Shown: one piece after another, positions 24,759 to 33,246 of the stretch | Layout: each line of letters starts with the position of its first letter | Numbering within the stretch: the first letter of the stretch is position 1 | From: Bacillota bacterium | GTDB taxonomy: Bacteria > Bacillota > UBA4882 > UBA8346 | Length of the DNA: 52,589 nt | Reading direction: 5' to 3' | Assembly: GCA_023436305.1 (NCBI GenBank) | Contig: JAEZJQ010000017.1 | Span: 1 to 52,589, forward strand | Notes under the pieces: model-generated | Databases searched by the model: none | What the model saw: the letters and a program-made list of their open reading frames with translations, nothing else | Told to the model about the DNA's origin: nothing | Position numbers and translations under genes: made by a program

Positions 24759-25733
24759 ATGTCCATCGTAATGGTTTTTATTGATGGGTTCGGCCTTGGA
24801 CCGGGGGATGCGGCGCTGAATCCTTTTATGGCGGCGGATATGCCTTTCATGAAAAAACTTTTGGGAGACAGACTTTTGACTGAAGATGACATCGGGGCTG
24901 GAATTGTCCGATCCGGTTTGGTGGTTAAGCCAACGGATGCCACCCTGGGAGTGGCCGGGATTCCCCAAAGCGCCACCGGTCAAACTGCTTTGTTTACGGG
25001 CGTCAACGCGGCAAGATTGGCAGGCCGCCATATCAGCGGGTTTCCCACCCGGTTTTTACGGGAGATATTATATCGAAATAATCTGTTTAAGGCCATTAAC
25101 CGTTCCGGCAAGCGGGCGGTTTTTGCCAATACTTTTACCAAAGAGTATTTTGAGGCGGTGGACCGGGGCAAGTGGCGCCATTCGGTGACCACCACTGCTG
25201 CTCTGGCCGGAGAATGCCGCTTATTGATGTTCCCCGATTTATTGAACGGACAAGCGGTCTTTCAGGATATTACCAACGAAAAATTACGGGAACGGGGTTA
25301 TGATGCGCCGCTGTTGGAACCGGAAACTGCGGCCGGTTATCTATTAAATCAGGCTAAGCGGAATAATTTCACACTGTTTGAATACTTCCAGACCGATCAT
25401 TGCGGACATGCTCAAAACTGGGATTTGGCCTTGACCTTGTTACACCGGATCGATGTTTTTTTGGGTGTTGTTGCTGAACGGATGGTGGAATTTAATTTAA
25501 CCTTGTTAATCGTAAGTGATCATGGAAATATCGAGAATTTGTCGGTTAAAACGCACACTCTTAACCGGGTGCCGACGATTGTGGTTGGCGCGGAAGCGCA
25601 TCGATTCAGTAAAGTGAGTTCGATATTGGATATTTATCCAATGGTGCTCGAATACTTAGGAGTAGAGGGAGTCCGGGATGACAACTTCGGGTCCGAAAAT
25701 AATACTACCGGAACTGCTGGCGCCGGCGGGTGA
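24759..25733 (+). CDS. Phosphoglycerate-mutase-like metalloenzyme
   Basis: A 324-residue member of the alkaline phosphatase/iPGM metalloenzyme superfamily. The N-terminal metal motif is V-F-I-D-G-F-G, and the nucleophile region is Q-S-A-T-G-Q-T-A-L-F-T-G. The later metal ligands are D-H-C-G-H, V-S-D-H-G-N-I-E and K-T-H-T-L-N. It is much shorter than 2,3-bisphosphoglycerate-independent phosphoglycerate mutase (about 510) because the inserted domain is missing. It is likely a phosphomutase or phosphatase; the substrate is unknown. Its last 56 bases overlap the U32 peptidase gene in another frame. Confidence 0.8.
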   Translation: MSIVMVFIDGFGLGPGDAALNPFMAADMPFMKKLLGDRLLTEDDIGAGIVRSGLVVKPTDATLGVAGIPQSATGQTALFTGVNAARLAGRHISGFPTRFLREILYRNNLFKAINRSGKRAVFANTFTKEYFEAVDRGKWRHSVTTTAALAGECRLLMFPDLLNGQAVFQDITNEKLRERGYDAPLLEPETAAGYLLNQAKRNNFTLFEYFQTDHCGHAQNWDLALTLLHRIDVFLGVVAERMVEFNLTLLIVSDHGNIENLSVKTHTLNRVPTIVVGAEAHRFSKVSSILDIYPMVLEYLGVEGVRDDNFGSENNTTGTAGAGG

Positions 25734-28275
25734 CTGGGAGGCGCTGAGAGCGGCGATTGCCGCCGGAGCGGACGCGGTCTATTTAGGCGGGAAACATTTT
25801 GGCGCCCGGCAATTTGCCTCCAATTTTGATGATCGGCAATTGCGGGAAGCCGCTGAATTCATCCATATTCATGGGCGAAAAATCTATGTTACTGTAAATA
25901 CCTTAATCAATAATTCCGAGATTGGAGAAGCTATCAATTTTCTGGTGGCGCTTTATCATGCCGGGGTGGATGCGGTAATCGTCCAAGATCCGGGTTTAAT
26001 CCACTTGGCCCACCGTTATTTGCCCTCTCTGGCGCTTCACGCCAGCACCCAGATGACGGTTCATAATCTGTCCGGGGCTGTTTTTTTGAAAGAATGGGGT
26101 CTGAAACGAGCGATTCTGGCCCGGGAGTTAACTGGTGAAGAAGTGGCCACCATTGTCCGCCTGTCGGGAATCGAAATTGAAATTTTTATTCACGGAGCTC
26201 TTTGTATTTGCTATTCCGGGCAGTGTTTATTGAGCAGTATGATTGGGGGAAGAAGCGGCAACCGGGGCCGTTGCGCTCAACCCTGCCGCATGGAATATCA
26301 GCTGATGAAGTCGGGAAAACCGGTCCTAACGGAGGGACCTTATTTACTTTCTCCGAAAGATCTGGCTTTAATCACCAGGATCCCCGAACTGGTCCAGTCG
26401 GGAGTGGCTTCATTGAAAATTGAGGGCCGGATGAAGCGGCCGGAGTATGTCTATAGTGTGGTCAAGACATACCGCACCGTGTTAGATCGTTATGCCCGTG
26501 AACCGGAACAATTCCGGGTTCGTCCTGAAGAACTTCAGGAACTGGAACAGGCCTTTAACCGGGGTTTTACTACCGGTTATTTTGATGGTAAACGGAATTA
26601 TCCGATGATGAGCTTTTTACGGCCTAATAACCGGGGTATTTACCTGGGCCGGATTTTGAAAGCGGACTATTCCCGGAACCGGGTAGTGATTAAGTTGGAA
26701 GCCGCCCTGGACCAAGGGGACGAAATTGAAGTCTGGGTTAGCAAAGGCGGCCGGGTAACTTCCGCCATTGCCGGTCTGGAGCAGGATGGGCAGGCGCTGA
26801 TGACAGCGGGACCCGGAATGGCGGTTAGCTTTACGCTGAAAGGGAAAGTATTCCCGGGCGACCGGGTTTTTAAAGTTTTTTCGATCAAAAGCAGCAATGA
26901 AACGAAACAGGCCATCGCTATCGAAAATCCTGACTTAAAAATCCCTTGTGAGGCCATCGTCGAGGGTGAGTCCGGCGGGAAACTAAAGGTTACTTATATC
27001 GATTACCGGGGCAATCGGGGGACGGCCACCAGTGATATTCCATTGCAAATTGCCCGGAACCGGCCACTAACCGAAGATGTTCTTACTGAACAGCTAGGCA
27101 GGCTGGGGGATACTTTTTACCGCTTGGAGAAGCTTCATTCCCGGCTGGCGAGTCAGTTGATGATCCCGGTGAGTGAACTCAACCAGACCCGCCGCAGGGC
27201 CATCACCGCTTTGAAAAGTTCAACCTTGACGGGTACCCGAGCAAGCGGTGGTAACCGCCAGGAGCCTGTTACTGAAATCAAAGATCCGCTTTCTGGTTGT
27301 CAAAGCGCCTTCAACTCCCCGGTCGGACCCGCCGGTCGGCCTTTACTCAGTGTATGGGTGAGTGATTTAGCCGGGGTGATTGCCGCTGTTGAAAACGGGG
27401 CTGATCTAATTTACGCCGGGGGCGATGAATTGCTGTCAGTGAATGATCCGGGTTTTCGATGGAGCCGGAACAATTTATGCGAGGCCATCCACCGGGCACG
27501 GCAATCCGGAGCCCGCTTGATCATTAACTTACCCAGGATTCAGCGGGAGGAACAGTTAGGTTCAGGTTATGGACATGAGGAACTTAAAGGAATATTGACC
27601 CTGGCGGCCGATGGAGTTATGGTCTCCAATTTAGGGGCGCTGCAAATCGTCCTCAATGAAAGTAAACTGCCGGTTTATCTTAATTATTCCATAAATATTT
27701 TTAACGATTGCAGCATCCAGGGCATGAAGGAACTCATAGGCCCCCGCCTGGAACAGATTACACTTTCACCGGAACTGACCATGGAACAAATTCACGGCTT
27801 ATATTCCCGGAAATCCGGGCTAAGACTTGAGTGTTTGGTGCAGGGCCCTTTGGAATTAATGATTGCCGAGTATTGTCCGGTTGGATCGATTTTATCCCGC
27901 GATGAATCCTGCCCCCGGTGCAGCAATGGGTGCGCTTCCGAAAATGAATCCTATTGTCTGCGGGACCGGTTAAACTTGGATTTTCCGGTGGTTACCGACC
28001 GGTTTTGCCGGATGCATTTGTTTAACAGCAAGGATCTTTGCTTATATGAAGATTTAAAGACGCTTATTGAACCCGGGCCGCTGACATTGCGTTTGGAGCT
28101 TAAGATACATACCGCGGCGGAAGTGGGTTATTTTTGTAAAGTTTACAAAACGGCGCTGGAGAAGCTCGAACAGGGGCGGTGGAACCGGGCGGACTCCGAG
28201 GCGACAGTCAACGCGCTGATCAAATATTCTGGCCGTGGTATTACCAAAGGCCATTATTTCAGAGGGGTAGAGTAG
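25678..28275 (+). CDS. U32 peptidase / RNA hydroxylase family protein
   Basis: An 865-residue protein. The N-terminal ~300 residues are the peptidase U32 barrel: L-A-P-A-G-D-W-E-A-L, then a cysteine cluster in H-G-A-L-C-I-C-Y-S-G-Q-C-L and R-G-R-C-A-Q-P-C-R. A DUF3656-like collagenase domain follows at about 380-490, and the C-terminal half is a second U32-like barrel with its own cysteines (C-P-R-C-S-N-G-C). E. coli relatives (RlhA, TrhP) hydroxylate RNA bases using an iron-sulfur centre, so an RNA-modifying role is more likely than proteolysis; that is inference. ATG 25678 follows GAGGGAG. Confidence 0.85.
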   Translation: MTTSGPKIILPELLAPAGDWEALRAAIAAGADAVYLGGKHFGARQFASNFDDRQLREAAEFIHIHGRKIYVTVNTLINNSEIGEAINFLVALYHAGVDAVIVQDPGLIHLAHRYLPSLALHASTQMTVHNLSGAVFLKEWGLKRAILARELTGEEVATIVRLSGIEIEIFIHGALCICYSGQCLLSSMIGGRSGNRGRCAQPCRMEYQLMKSGKPVLTEGPYLLSPKDLALITRIPELVQSGVASLKIEGRMKRPEYVYSVVKTYRTVLDRYAREPEQFRVRPEELQELEQAFNRGFTTGYFDGKRNYPMMSFLRPNNRGIYLGRILKADYSRNRVVIKLEAALDQGDEIEVWVSKGGRVTSAIAGLEQDGQALMTAGPGMAVSFTLKGKVFPGDRVFKVFSIKSSNETKQAIAIENPDLKIPCEAIVEGESGGKLKVTYIDYRGNRGTATSDIPLQIARNRPLTEDVLTEQLGRLGDTFYRLEKLHSRLASQLMIPVSELNQTRRRAITALKSSTLTGTRASGGNRQEPVTEIKDPLSGCQSAFNSPVGPAGRPLLSVWVSDLAGVIAAVENGADLIYAGGDELLSVNDPGFRWSRNNLCEAIHRARQSGARLIINLPRIQREEQLGSGYGHEELKGILTLAADGVMVSNLGALQIVLNESKLPVYLNYSINIFNDCSIQGMKELIGPRLEQITLSPELTMEQIHGLYSRKSGLRLECLVQGPLELMIAEYCPVGSILSRDESCPRCSNGCASENESYCLRDRLNLDFPVVTDRFCRMHLFNSKDLCLYEDLKTLIEPGPLTLRLELKIHTAAEVGYFCKVYKTALEKLEQGRWNRADSEATVNALIKYSGRGITKGHYFRGVE

Positions 28276-28281
28276 ATTCAG

Positions 28282-28310
28282 TTTACACATACCATGTTTT
28301 GTGGTAAAAT
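28282..28310 (+). promoter_or_regulatory. Promoter of rpsO
   Basis: TTTACA at 28282-28287, a 17-base spacer and TAAAAT at 28305-28310. It starts 6 bases after the U32 gene stop and predicts a leader of about 157 bases. Confidence 0.75.
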
Positions 28311-28313
28311 AGG

Positions 28314-28441
28314 TTTGGTTTTGGCGAATCAACGAAAACCAAAAACAAGTCCCCGGCTGGGTGGTTCGACGCTCCAACGTACCACGCGGCGGGTGGCGTA
28401 AAATCCAGAAACGCCATGGTAAAATTCATTTTTTACCGGCG
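28314..28441 (+). promoter_or_regulatory. Structured leader of rpsO
   Basis: Two clear hairpins. The first has 9 pairs, TTTGGTTTT/AAAACCAAA (28314-28322 with 28335-28343). The second, just before the Shine-Dalgarno, is CGCC + GGTAAAA/TTTTACC + GGCG (28412-28441) with a 2-base bulge. Between them lies a G/C-rich segment (28350-28400) that can fold further. S15 represses its own mRNA through such leaders in many bacteria, so this is a candidate S15-binding element; the exact motif class is not assigned. Confidence 0.55.
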
Positions 28442-28473
28442 GGCTGGTGTATAATCAAAAGGAGGTGATTTTA

Positions 28474-28743
28474 ATGGCTTTAAACACCGAAAAGAAACAG
28501 GAAATCATTAGTAAACATGCTCTTCATGATGGCGATACCGGTTCCCCAGAAGTTCAAATCGCCATTCTGACCGAACGGATCAATTATCTTACCGAGCATT
28601 TAAAGATTCATAAAAAAGATCATCATTCCCGGCGGGGATTATTAAAGATGGTCGGTCAGCGCCGCGGTTTACTCAATTATCTAAGCGTCAAGGACATTCA
28701 GCGGTATCGGGCAATCGTAGAGCGGCTAGGACTTCGTAAATAA
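28474..28743 (+). CDS. rpsO: 30S ribosomal protein S15
   Basis: An 89-residue ribosomal protein that binds 16S rRNA early in small-subunit assembly. The hallmark H-D-G-D-T-G-S-P-E-V-Q-I-A and H-K-K-D-H-H-S-R-R-G-L-L are intact, and the length is exactly that of the family. ATG 28474 has a perfect AAAGGAGGTGA site. It is followed by pnp as in most bacteria. Confidence 0.98.
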   Translation: MALNTEKKQEIISKHALHDGDTGSPEVQIAILTERINYLTEHLKIHKKDHHSRRGLLKMVGQRRGLLNYLSVKDIQRYRAIVERLGLRK

Positions 28744-28746
28744 TGG

Positions 28747-28774
28747 AAAGGCGGTTAAAACCGCTTTTCTTTCT
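28747..28774 (+). terminator. Terminator after rpsO
   Basis: Stem AAAGGCGGT/ACCGCTTTT (28747-28755 and 28760-28768) with a TAAA loop; the T run is interrupted by C. Some readthrough into pnp is plausible. Confidence 0.7.
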
Positions 28775-28844
28775 ATTTTAAACAGTTTATCGTTTTTTCG
28801 GCGACTGCTTTTGAAAATAGTGGAGCAGGTTATACTAATAATTA

Positions 28845-28880
28845 CCCGGCAAAGTTTGTTTTTCAACAAACTCTGCCGGG
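28845..28880 (+). promoter_or_regulatory. Long hairpin in the pnp leader
   Basis: CCCGGCA (28845-28851) pairs with TGCCGGG (28874-28880). After one mismatch AGTTTGTT (28853-28860) pairs with AACAAACT (28865-28872), with loop TTTC. No T run follows, so it is not a terminator. It resembles the leader hairpin through which RNase III and PNPase control pnp in E. coli. Confidence 0.65.
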
Positions 28881-28972
28881 GAAATTCTATCGAAGTAAAA
28901 AGTGTTCATGGTTTTTTGTGAAGAAAGGTTAATTCAGAGTATCAGTGAAGTTCGTTAAGGAGGATTTATAGA

Positions 28973-31084
28973 ATGCAAAAATGGGAGATGACCTTGGCTG
29001 GTCGTCCTCTGATCATTGAAACCGATAAGTTCGCCAAACAGGCCAATGCTTCGGTATTAGTCCGTTTTGGTGATACCGCCGTTTTAGTCACTGCGGTTAT
29101 GGCCACTAAGGCCCGGGAAGGAATCGATTTCTTTCCGTTATTGGTTGACTATGAGGAACGGCTATACGCAGTCGGTAAAATTCCAGGTGGTTTTATCAAA
29201 CGGGAGGGCAGGCCTCCGGAAAGTGCCGTTTTAGCAGCTAGAATGATTGATCGTCCGATTCGGCCTTTGTTCCCTGAAGGATTTCGGAATGATGTTCAGG
29301 TTGCAGCCACCGTCTTATCGGTTGATCCCGATAATGAACCTGGTTTGGCAGCGATGATTGGTGCTTCGGCCGCATTACATATTTCGGAAATACCGTTTGC
29401 CGGACCCATCGGTGGTGTAAAAGTCGGGCGGATCAATGGGACTTTTGTCATCAATCCTACGGTGGCTGAAATGGAAAAAACCGACTTGCAATTAGTGGTT
29501 GCCGGAACCAAGGATGCAATCATGATGGTGGAAGCCGGCGCCAATGAGATCTCCGAGGATGACGCTCTGGAGGCAATCATGTTCGGCCATTCGGTGATTC
29601 AGGAGATCGTCGCTTTTATCGAGAAGATTCGCGATCAGGTGGGTAAACCAAAGATTGTTCCGGTTTTATATCAGCCGGATGCGGAGATTGACCAGGCCGT
29701 TCGTGAGTTTGCCACTGCCAAGATGGTGGCTGCCATTAAAACCGCTGACAAGTTGTTGCGCGAGGAATTGATTGAACAGGTGAAGACTGAAGTGCGAACG
29801 CATTTCCAGGAAGCCCTCGCCGAAAAATATGAAGCTTCATTAAAGAGCATCAATGAAGTTTTGGAAATAATCGTTAATGAAGAAGTCCGCAAGATGATCG
29901 CCGTGGAAAAAATTCGTCCGGACGGGCGCGGTTTGACGGAGATCCGGCCCATTACCTGCGAAGTGGGAATACTGCCGAGAACTCATGGTTCCGGATTGTT
30001 TACCCGGGGCCAAACTCAGGTACTGACGGTTTGTACTCTGGGACGGGTTAGCGAGGAACAGATCCTGGACGGTTTGGGGGAGGAAGAATCCAAACGTTAT
30101 ATTCATCATTATAATTTTCCGGGGTATAGTGTCGGCGAAGTACGTCCGGTACGCAGTCCGGGCCGGCGTGAAATCGGCCACGGAGCTTTGGCGGAGCGGG
30201 CGTTGGTGCCGGTGATCCCCACCGAAGAGGAATTCCCATACACCATCCGGTTGGTTTCCGAAGTTTTAGAGTCCAACGGTTCATCATCACAGGCCAGTGT
30301 TTGCGGCAGTACGCTTTCTCTGATGGATGCCGGAGTTCCGATCCGCAAACCGGTGGCCGGAGTAGCCATGGGGTTACTCAAGGATGGGAATAATTTTGCG
30401 ATTCTCACCGACATTCAGGGCATGGAAGATCATTATGGCGATATGGATTTCAAGGTTGCCGGAACCAAAGACGGCATCACCGCCATTCAAATGGATATCA
30501 AGGTCAAAGGAATCGACCGCGCCATATTAAAGCAAGCTTTAGCCCAGGCCCGGGAAGGCCGGCTGTTCATCTTGGACCGGATGCTTTCGGCTATCGCCGA
30601 ACCGCGCATGGAACTATCACCCTTTGCGCCGCGTATCATACGCTTTTCCATTGATCCGGACCGGATTCGGGATGTGATTGGGCCGGGCGGTAAGATCATT
30701 CGTAAGATCGTTGAAGATACCGGGGCGGAGATCGATATCGAAGACGATGGCCGGGTCTTTATTGCCGCCATTGACGCCAAGGCCGGGGAGAAAGCCCAGG
30801 AGATCATTAAACGCCTGACCTCGGATGTGGAAATTGGCGCCAATTATCTTGGAAAGGTCACCCGGCTGATGAATTTCGGCGCTTTCGTGGAGATACTTCC
30901 GGGGAAAGAAGGTTTGGTCCATATATCCCAACTGGCCAAGGAACGGGTGGCCAAAGTCGAGGATGTAGTCAATCCCGGAGATGAAATCATGGTCAAGGTG
31001 ATTGAGATCGATAAGCAGGGCCGGATCAATCTATCCCGCAAAGCGGTGTTAACCGGAGAAGATGCCCCGGTGGCAGCCCAATAG
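28973..31084 (+). CDS. pnp: Polynucleotide phosphorylase
   Basis: A 703-residue phosphorolytic 3'-5' exoribonuclease, trimeric in the cytoplasm and part of RNA decay complexes. Two RNase PH domains (about 10-145 and 320-460) flank an all-helical linker. The second carries the catalytic D-I-Q-G-M-E-D-H-Y-G-D-M-D-F-K region. A KH domain lies at about 555-610 (I-G-P-G-G-K-I-I-R-K-I) and an S1 domain at about 620-690 (G-A-F-V-E-I-L-P-G-K-E-G-L-V-H). Length and domains match Bacillus PnpA. ATG after AAGGAGG. Confidence 0.98.
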   Translation: MQKWEMTLAGRPLIIETDKFAKQANASVLVRFGDTAVLVTAVMATKAREGIDFFPLLVDYEERLYAVGKIPGGFIKREGRPPESAVLAARMIDRPIRPLFPEGFRNDVQVAATVLSVDPDNEPGLAAMIGASAALHISEIPFAGPIGGVKVGRINGTFVINPTVAEMEKTDLQLVVAGTKDAIMMVEAGANEISEDDALEAIMFGHSVIQEIVAFIEKIRDQVGKPKIVPVLYQPDAEIDQAVREFATAKMVAAIKTADKLLREELIEQVKTEVRTHFQEALAEKYEASLKSINEVLEIIVNEEVRKMIAVEKIRPDGRGLTEIRPITCEVGILPRTHGSGLFTRGQTQVLTVCTLGRVSEEQILDGLGEEESKRYIHHYNFPGYSVGEVRPVRSPGRREIGHGALAERALVPVIPTEEEFPYTIRLVSEVLESNGSSSQASVCGSTLSLMDAGVPIRKPVAGVAMGLLKDGNNFAILTDIQGMEDHYGDMDFKVAGTKDGITAIQMDIKVKGIDRAILKQALAQAREGRLFILDRMLSAIAEPRMELSPFAPRIIRFSIDPDRIRDVIGPGGKIIRKIVEDTGAEIDIEDDGRVFIAAIDAKAGEKAQEIIKRLTSDVEIGANYLGKVTRLMNFGAFVEILPGKEGLVHISQLAKERVAKVEDVVNPGDEIMVKVIEIDKQGRINLSRKAVLTGEDAPVAAQ

Positions 31085-31118
31085 TTTTTTCGATAGATAG
31101 TTTTCAATGAATGTTTAG

Positions 31119-31143
31119 CCTTCCTTTTTGGGGAGGTTTTTTA
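31119..31143 (+). terminator. Terminator after pnp
   Basis: Stem CCTTCC/GGGAGG (31119-31124 and 31131-31136, one G-U pair) followed by six T residues. Confidence 0.75.
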
Positions 31144-31579
31144 ATTTTCATTTAAAAAAATATGACATCCGGCACTTTTATTCCGTGACGATTGGCACAT
31201 GAAAACATGACTTTAGGCTACTTGAAACGAGACAGGCCGAATTATATACTTATATTATAATAATCCAATTAATTATTTTCATAGCGGATGTTTTTGGAGC
31301 TTGATGAAAAAAAGCGATCACCAATATCATTGAAATCCATTATCATTTCAGATAACTTTATTTTACTTGTGGAATGGTGTTTTTTGTCATAATATATAAA
31401 GTAAGAGTATTTATTTGGCAACTGGTATCATTGAATAAAAACATTTCCATTCGATGGGGACACAGATAATTTAACTTTGAAAATTATTTATATTCCTGCC
31501 ATATTTTATGTGGGATTCATGAAATTATCGGATTATCTTGAGTTTGATGAAGTTCGGAAAGAAATAAGGAATGATTCAT
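31144..31579. other. AT-rich boundary region before the accessory block
   Basis: About 430 AT-rich bases separating housekeeping genes from the accessory operon. It holds one good promoter (31367-31395). No tRNA, att-like repeat or integrase was found, so there is no direct evidence of insertion. Confidence 0.45.
31367..31395 (+). promoter_or_regulatory. Putative promoter of the accessory block
   Basis: TTGTGG at 31367-31372, a 17-base spacer and TAATAT at 31390-31395. About 175 bases of leader would precede the kinase-like gene. Confidence 0.5.
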
Positions 31580-32308
31580 ATGGTACAAAAAGATTTCGTG
31601 TTCAATGAACGAAAAGGTGTTTTAATCGTTTGCGAGGGGATCAGCGGTTCCGGCAAGAGTGAAGGAGTGAACCGCCTGATGGAATATTTTCGGAACAAAA
31701 AGTATCCGGTGGCATTTTTTGAGTGGAATTCCAACCGGACCATTCGCCGAATGATTAATCGGTTTCATACGATGAATATTCTATCGCCAACCATCTATAG
31801 TATTATGCAATGGTTGAGTTTTGTTATCGATTATTTTGGCAAAATAATTCCATTATTGCGCAGAAATTATGTGGTTATCGTTGACCGGTATGTTTATACC
31901 GGGTTGACTCGTGATAAAGTGAATCATTCAAATCAAGTCCTGGGAAAAGTTATCGGTCATTTCTCCCGAAAACCGGATATGATATTGTTTTATGATACCG
32001 GATTACATATTTGTTATGAACGGATTAAAAACCGTGGCAAAATACTGTTTCATCCCAATCAAACCATACACCGGAATAACTTGTTGAAAAACAAAGAGTT
32101 GTATTACCTGAAAAAATTGTTGTATCAATATTACAAGTTGTTGCAGGAACCAAAGTTGCGGAAAACGAGCAATATTATTTTTATCAAGGAAATTGGTGTT
32201 GATGTGTGCGATAAAGTTAATAACTATATCATTCAAAAGGCAATCATTACAGATAGAATAATGGAGATAAACGCGAATGAAAGTATCTGCTATCGAGATC
32301 GGTACTAA
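31580..32308 (+). CDS. Thymidylate-kinase-like P-loop protein
   Basis: A 242-residue P-loop kinase-fold protein. Walker A is G20-I-S-G-S-G-K-S27, the D-R-Y-V-Y-T-G-L motif matches the DR(Y/H) substrate-side loop of thymidylate kinases, and E-R-I-K-N-R-G-K resembles the lid arginines. The rest diverges from Tmk, with a Lys- and Tyr-rich C-terminal helix. It probably phosphorylates a nucleotide or another small phosphate acceptor, but true dTMP kinase activity is doubtful. ATG 31580 is preferred over 31571 because AAGGA is correctly spaced. It overlaps the next gene by 32 bases, so the two are coupled. Confidence 0.7.
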   Translation: MVQKDFVFNERKGVLIVCEGISGSGKSEGVNRLMEYFRNKKYPVAFFEWNSNRTIRRMINRFHTMNILSPTIYSIMQWLSFVIDYFGKIIPLLRRNYVVIVDRYVYTGLTRDKVNHSNQVLGKVIGHFSRKPDMILFYDTGLHICYERIKNRGKILFHPNQTIHRNNLLKNKELYYLKKLLYQYYKLLQEPKLRKTSNIIFIKEIGVDVCDKVNNYIIQKAIITDRIMEINANESICYRDRY

Positions 32309-33197
32309 TTCCACCAAATTTTTAATTGCCCGTTACCATGCCGGCGGAATGGAAATCATTGATAAAAGCACGATTGTAAATCGCTTAAGCCGCAGCATGT
32401 ATGACAACAATTGTATCAGCGATGAAGCCATCGAAAATGGAATCCGGATCATCGGCGAGTTAATCCAAAAAAGTGAAGACCAAACCGCCAAAGTGGTGGC
32501 GATTTTTTCGACCAGCGTACTCAGGGATGCTCATAACCGCCAGGCCTTTATCGGGAAAGTAAAGGAATTGTACGGAATTCCACTTGAGGTTATCAGTGGT
32601 GAACGGGAGGCGTTTTTCGCCTTTAAAGCCTGTAGCGCCCTGGTTCGGGAGGCCCGGGATAGCTTTGCGGTCATCGATATCGGTGGTGGCAGTACCGAGT
32701 TTACAGCCGGCAATAAAACCGAAATTGCCTGGAAAAAAAGCGTAGATATGGGTGCGGTCCGGCTCACGGAGATGTTTATCCGGCATGATCCGGTGATTGA
32801 AACCGAAATAGAGATGATCACCCGTTATATCCGTCAAAAATTGAGTGAGCAACCCATATCGCTAAACGGTCTCAAGCTCATTGGAACCGGTGGAACGGTT
32901 AAAACTTTGGGTACCATGATCCGGCAAGAAAATTATGAAAATGAAAGCGCCATTCATGGGTTGACCATTAGCCAGGAGCAGATTGAGCAACTGTATCAAC
33001 AGTTGGTGAAAATGATTATGGCGGAACGTGAGAATATCCCGGGGTTAAACCCGAAAAGGGCGGATGTTATCGTTACCGGGGTGCTTATTCTTTTAACCGT
33101 GATGCGGGAGTTTGATATCCGGGAAATGATGATCAGTTCATCCGGGGTTTTGGAAGGATTTTTGGAAGACTACCGTATTCAGAAGTATCATTTTTGA
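32277..33197 (+). CDS. Ppx/GppA-family phosphatase
   Basis: A 306-residue member of the exopolyphosphatase/pppGpp phosphohydrolase family (actin-like ATPase fold). The first phosphate loop reads A-I-E-I-G-T-N-S-T-K-F, where most family members have Asp instead of the Glu. The second is V-I-D-I-G-G-G-S-T-E-F. I-S-G-E-R-E-A carries the expected catalytic glutamate. It lacks the C-terminal HD domain of long Ppx enzymes, like the short ~300-residue forms. Substrate (polyphosphate, pppGpp or another phosphoanhydride) is open. RBS GGAG lies inside the upstream gene. Confidence 0.85.
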   Translation: MKVSAIEIGTNSTKFLIARYHAGGMEIIDKSTIVNRLSRSMYDNNCISDEAIENGIRIIGELIQKSEDQTAKVVAIFSTSVLRDAHNRQAFIGKVKELYGIPLEVISGEREAFFAFKACSALVREARDSFAVIDIGGGSTEFTAGNKTEIAWKKSVDMGAVRLTEMFIRHDPVIETEIEMITRYIRQKLSEQPISLNGLKLIGTGGTVKTLGTMIRQENYENESAIHGLTISQEQIEQLYQQLVKMIMAERENIPGLNPKRADVIVTGVLILLTVMREFDIREMMISSSGVLEGFLEDYRIQKYHF

Positions 33198-33246
33198 AAT
33201 ACCGTTTAAGGCTCAACCGTAATTTTAAGAAGAAGGTGGTTACAAC

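Noticed and set aside
28448..28455. Extended -10 box TGTATAAT just before rpsO
   Set aside because: It lies a few bases from the Shine-Dalgarno and no -35 box is correctly placed; the promoter at 28282 fits better.
29296..30931. Long minus-strand frames inside pnp
   Set aside because: They are antisense shadows caused by codon bias; pnp is complete and conserved.
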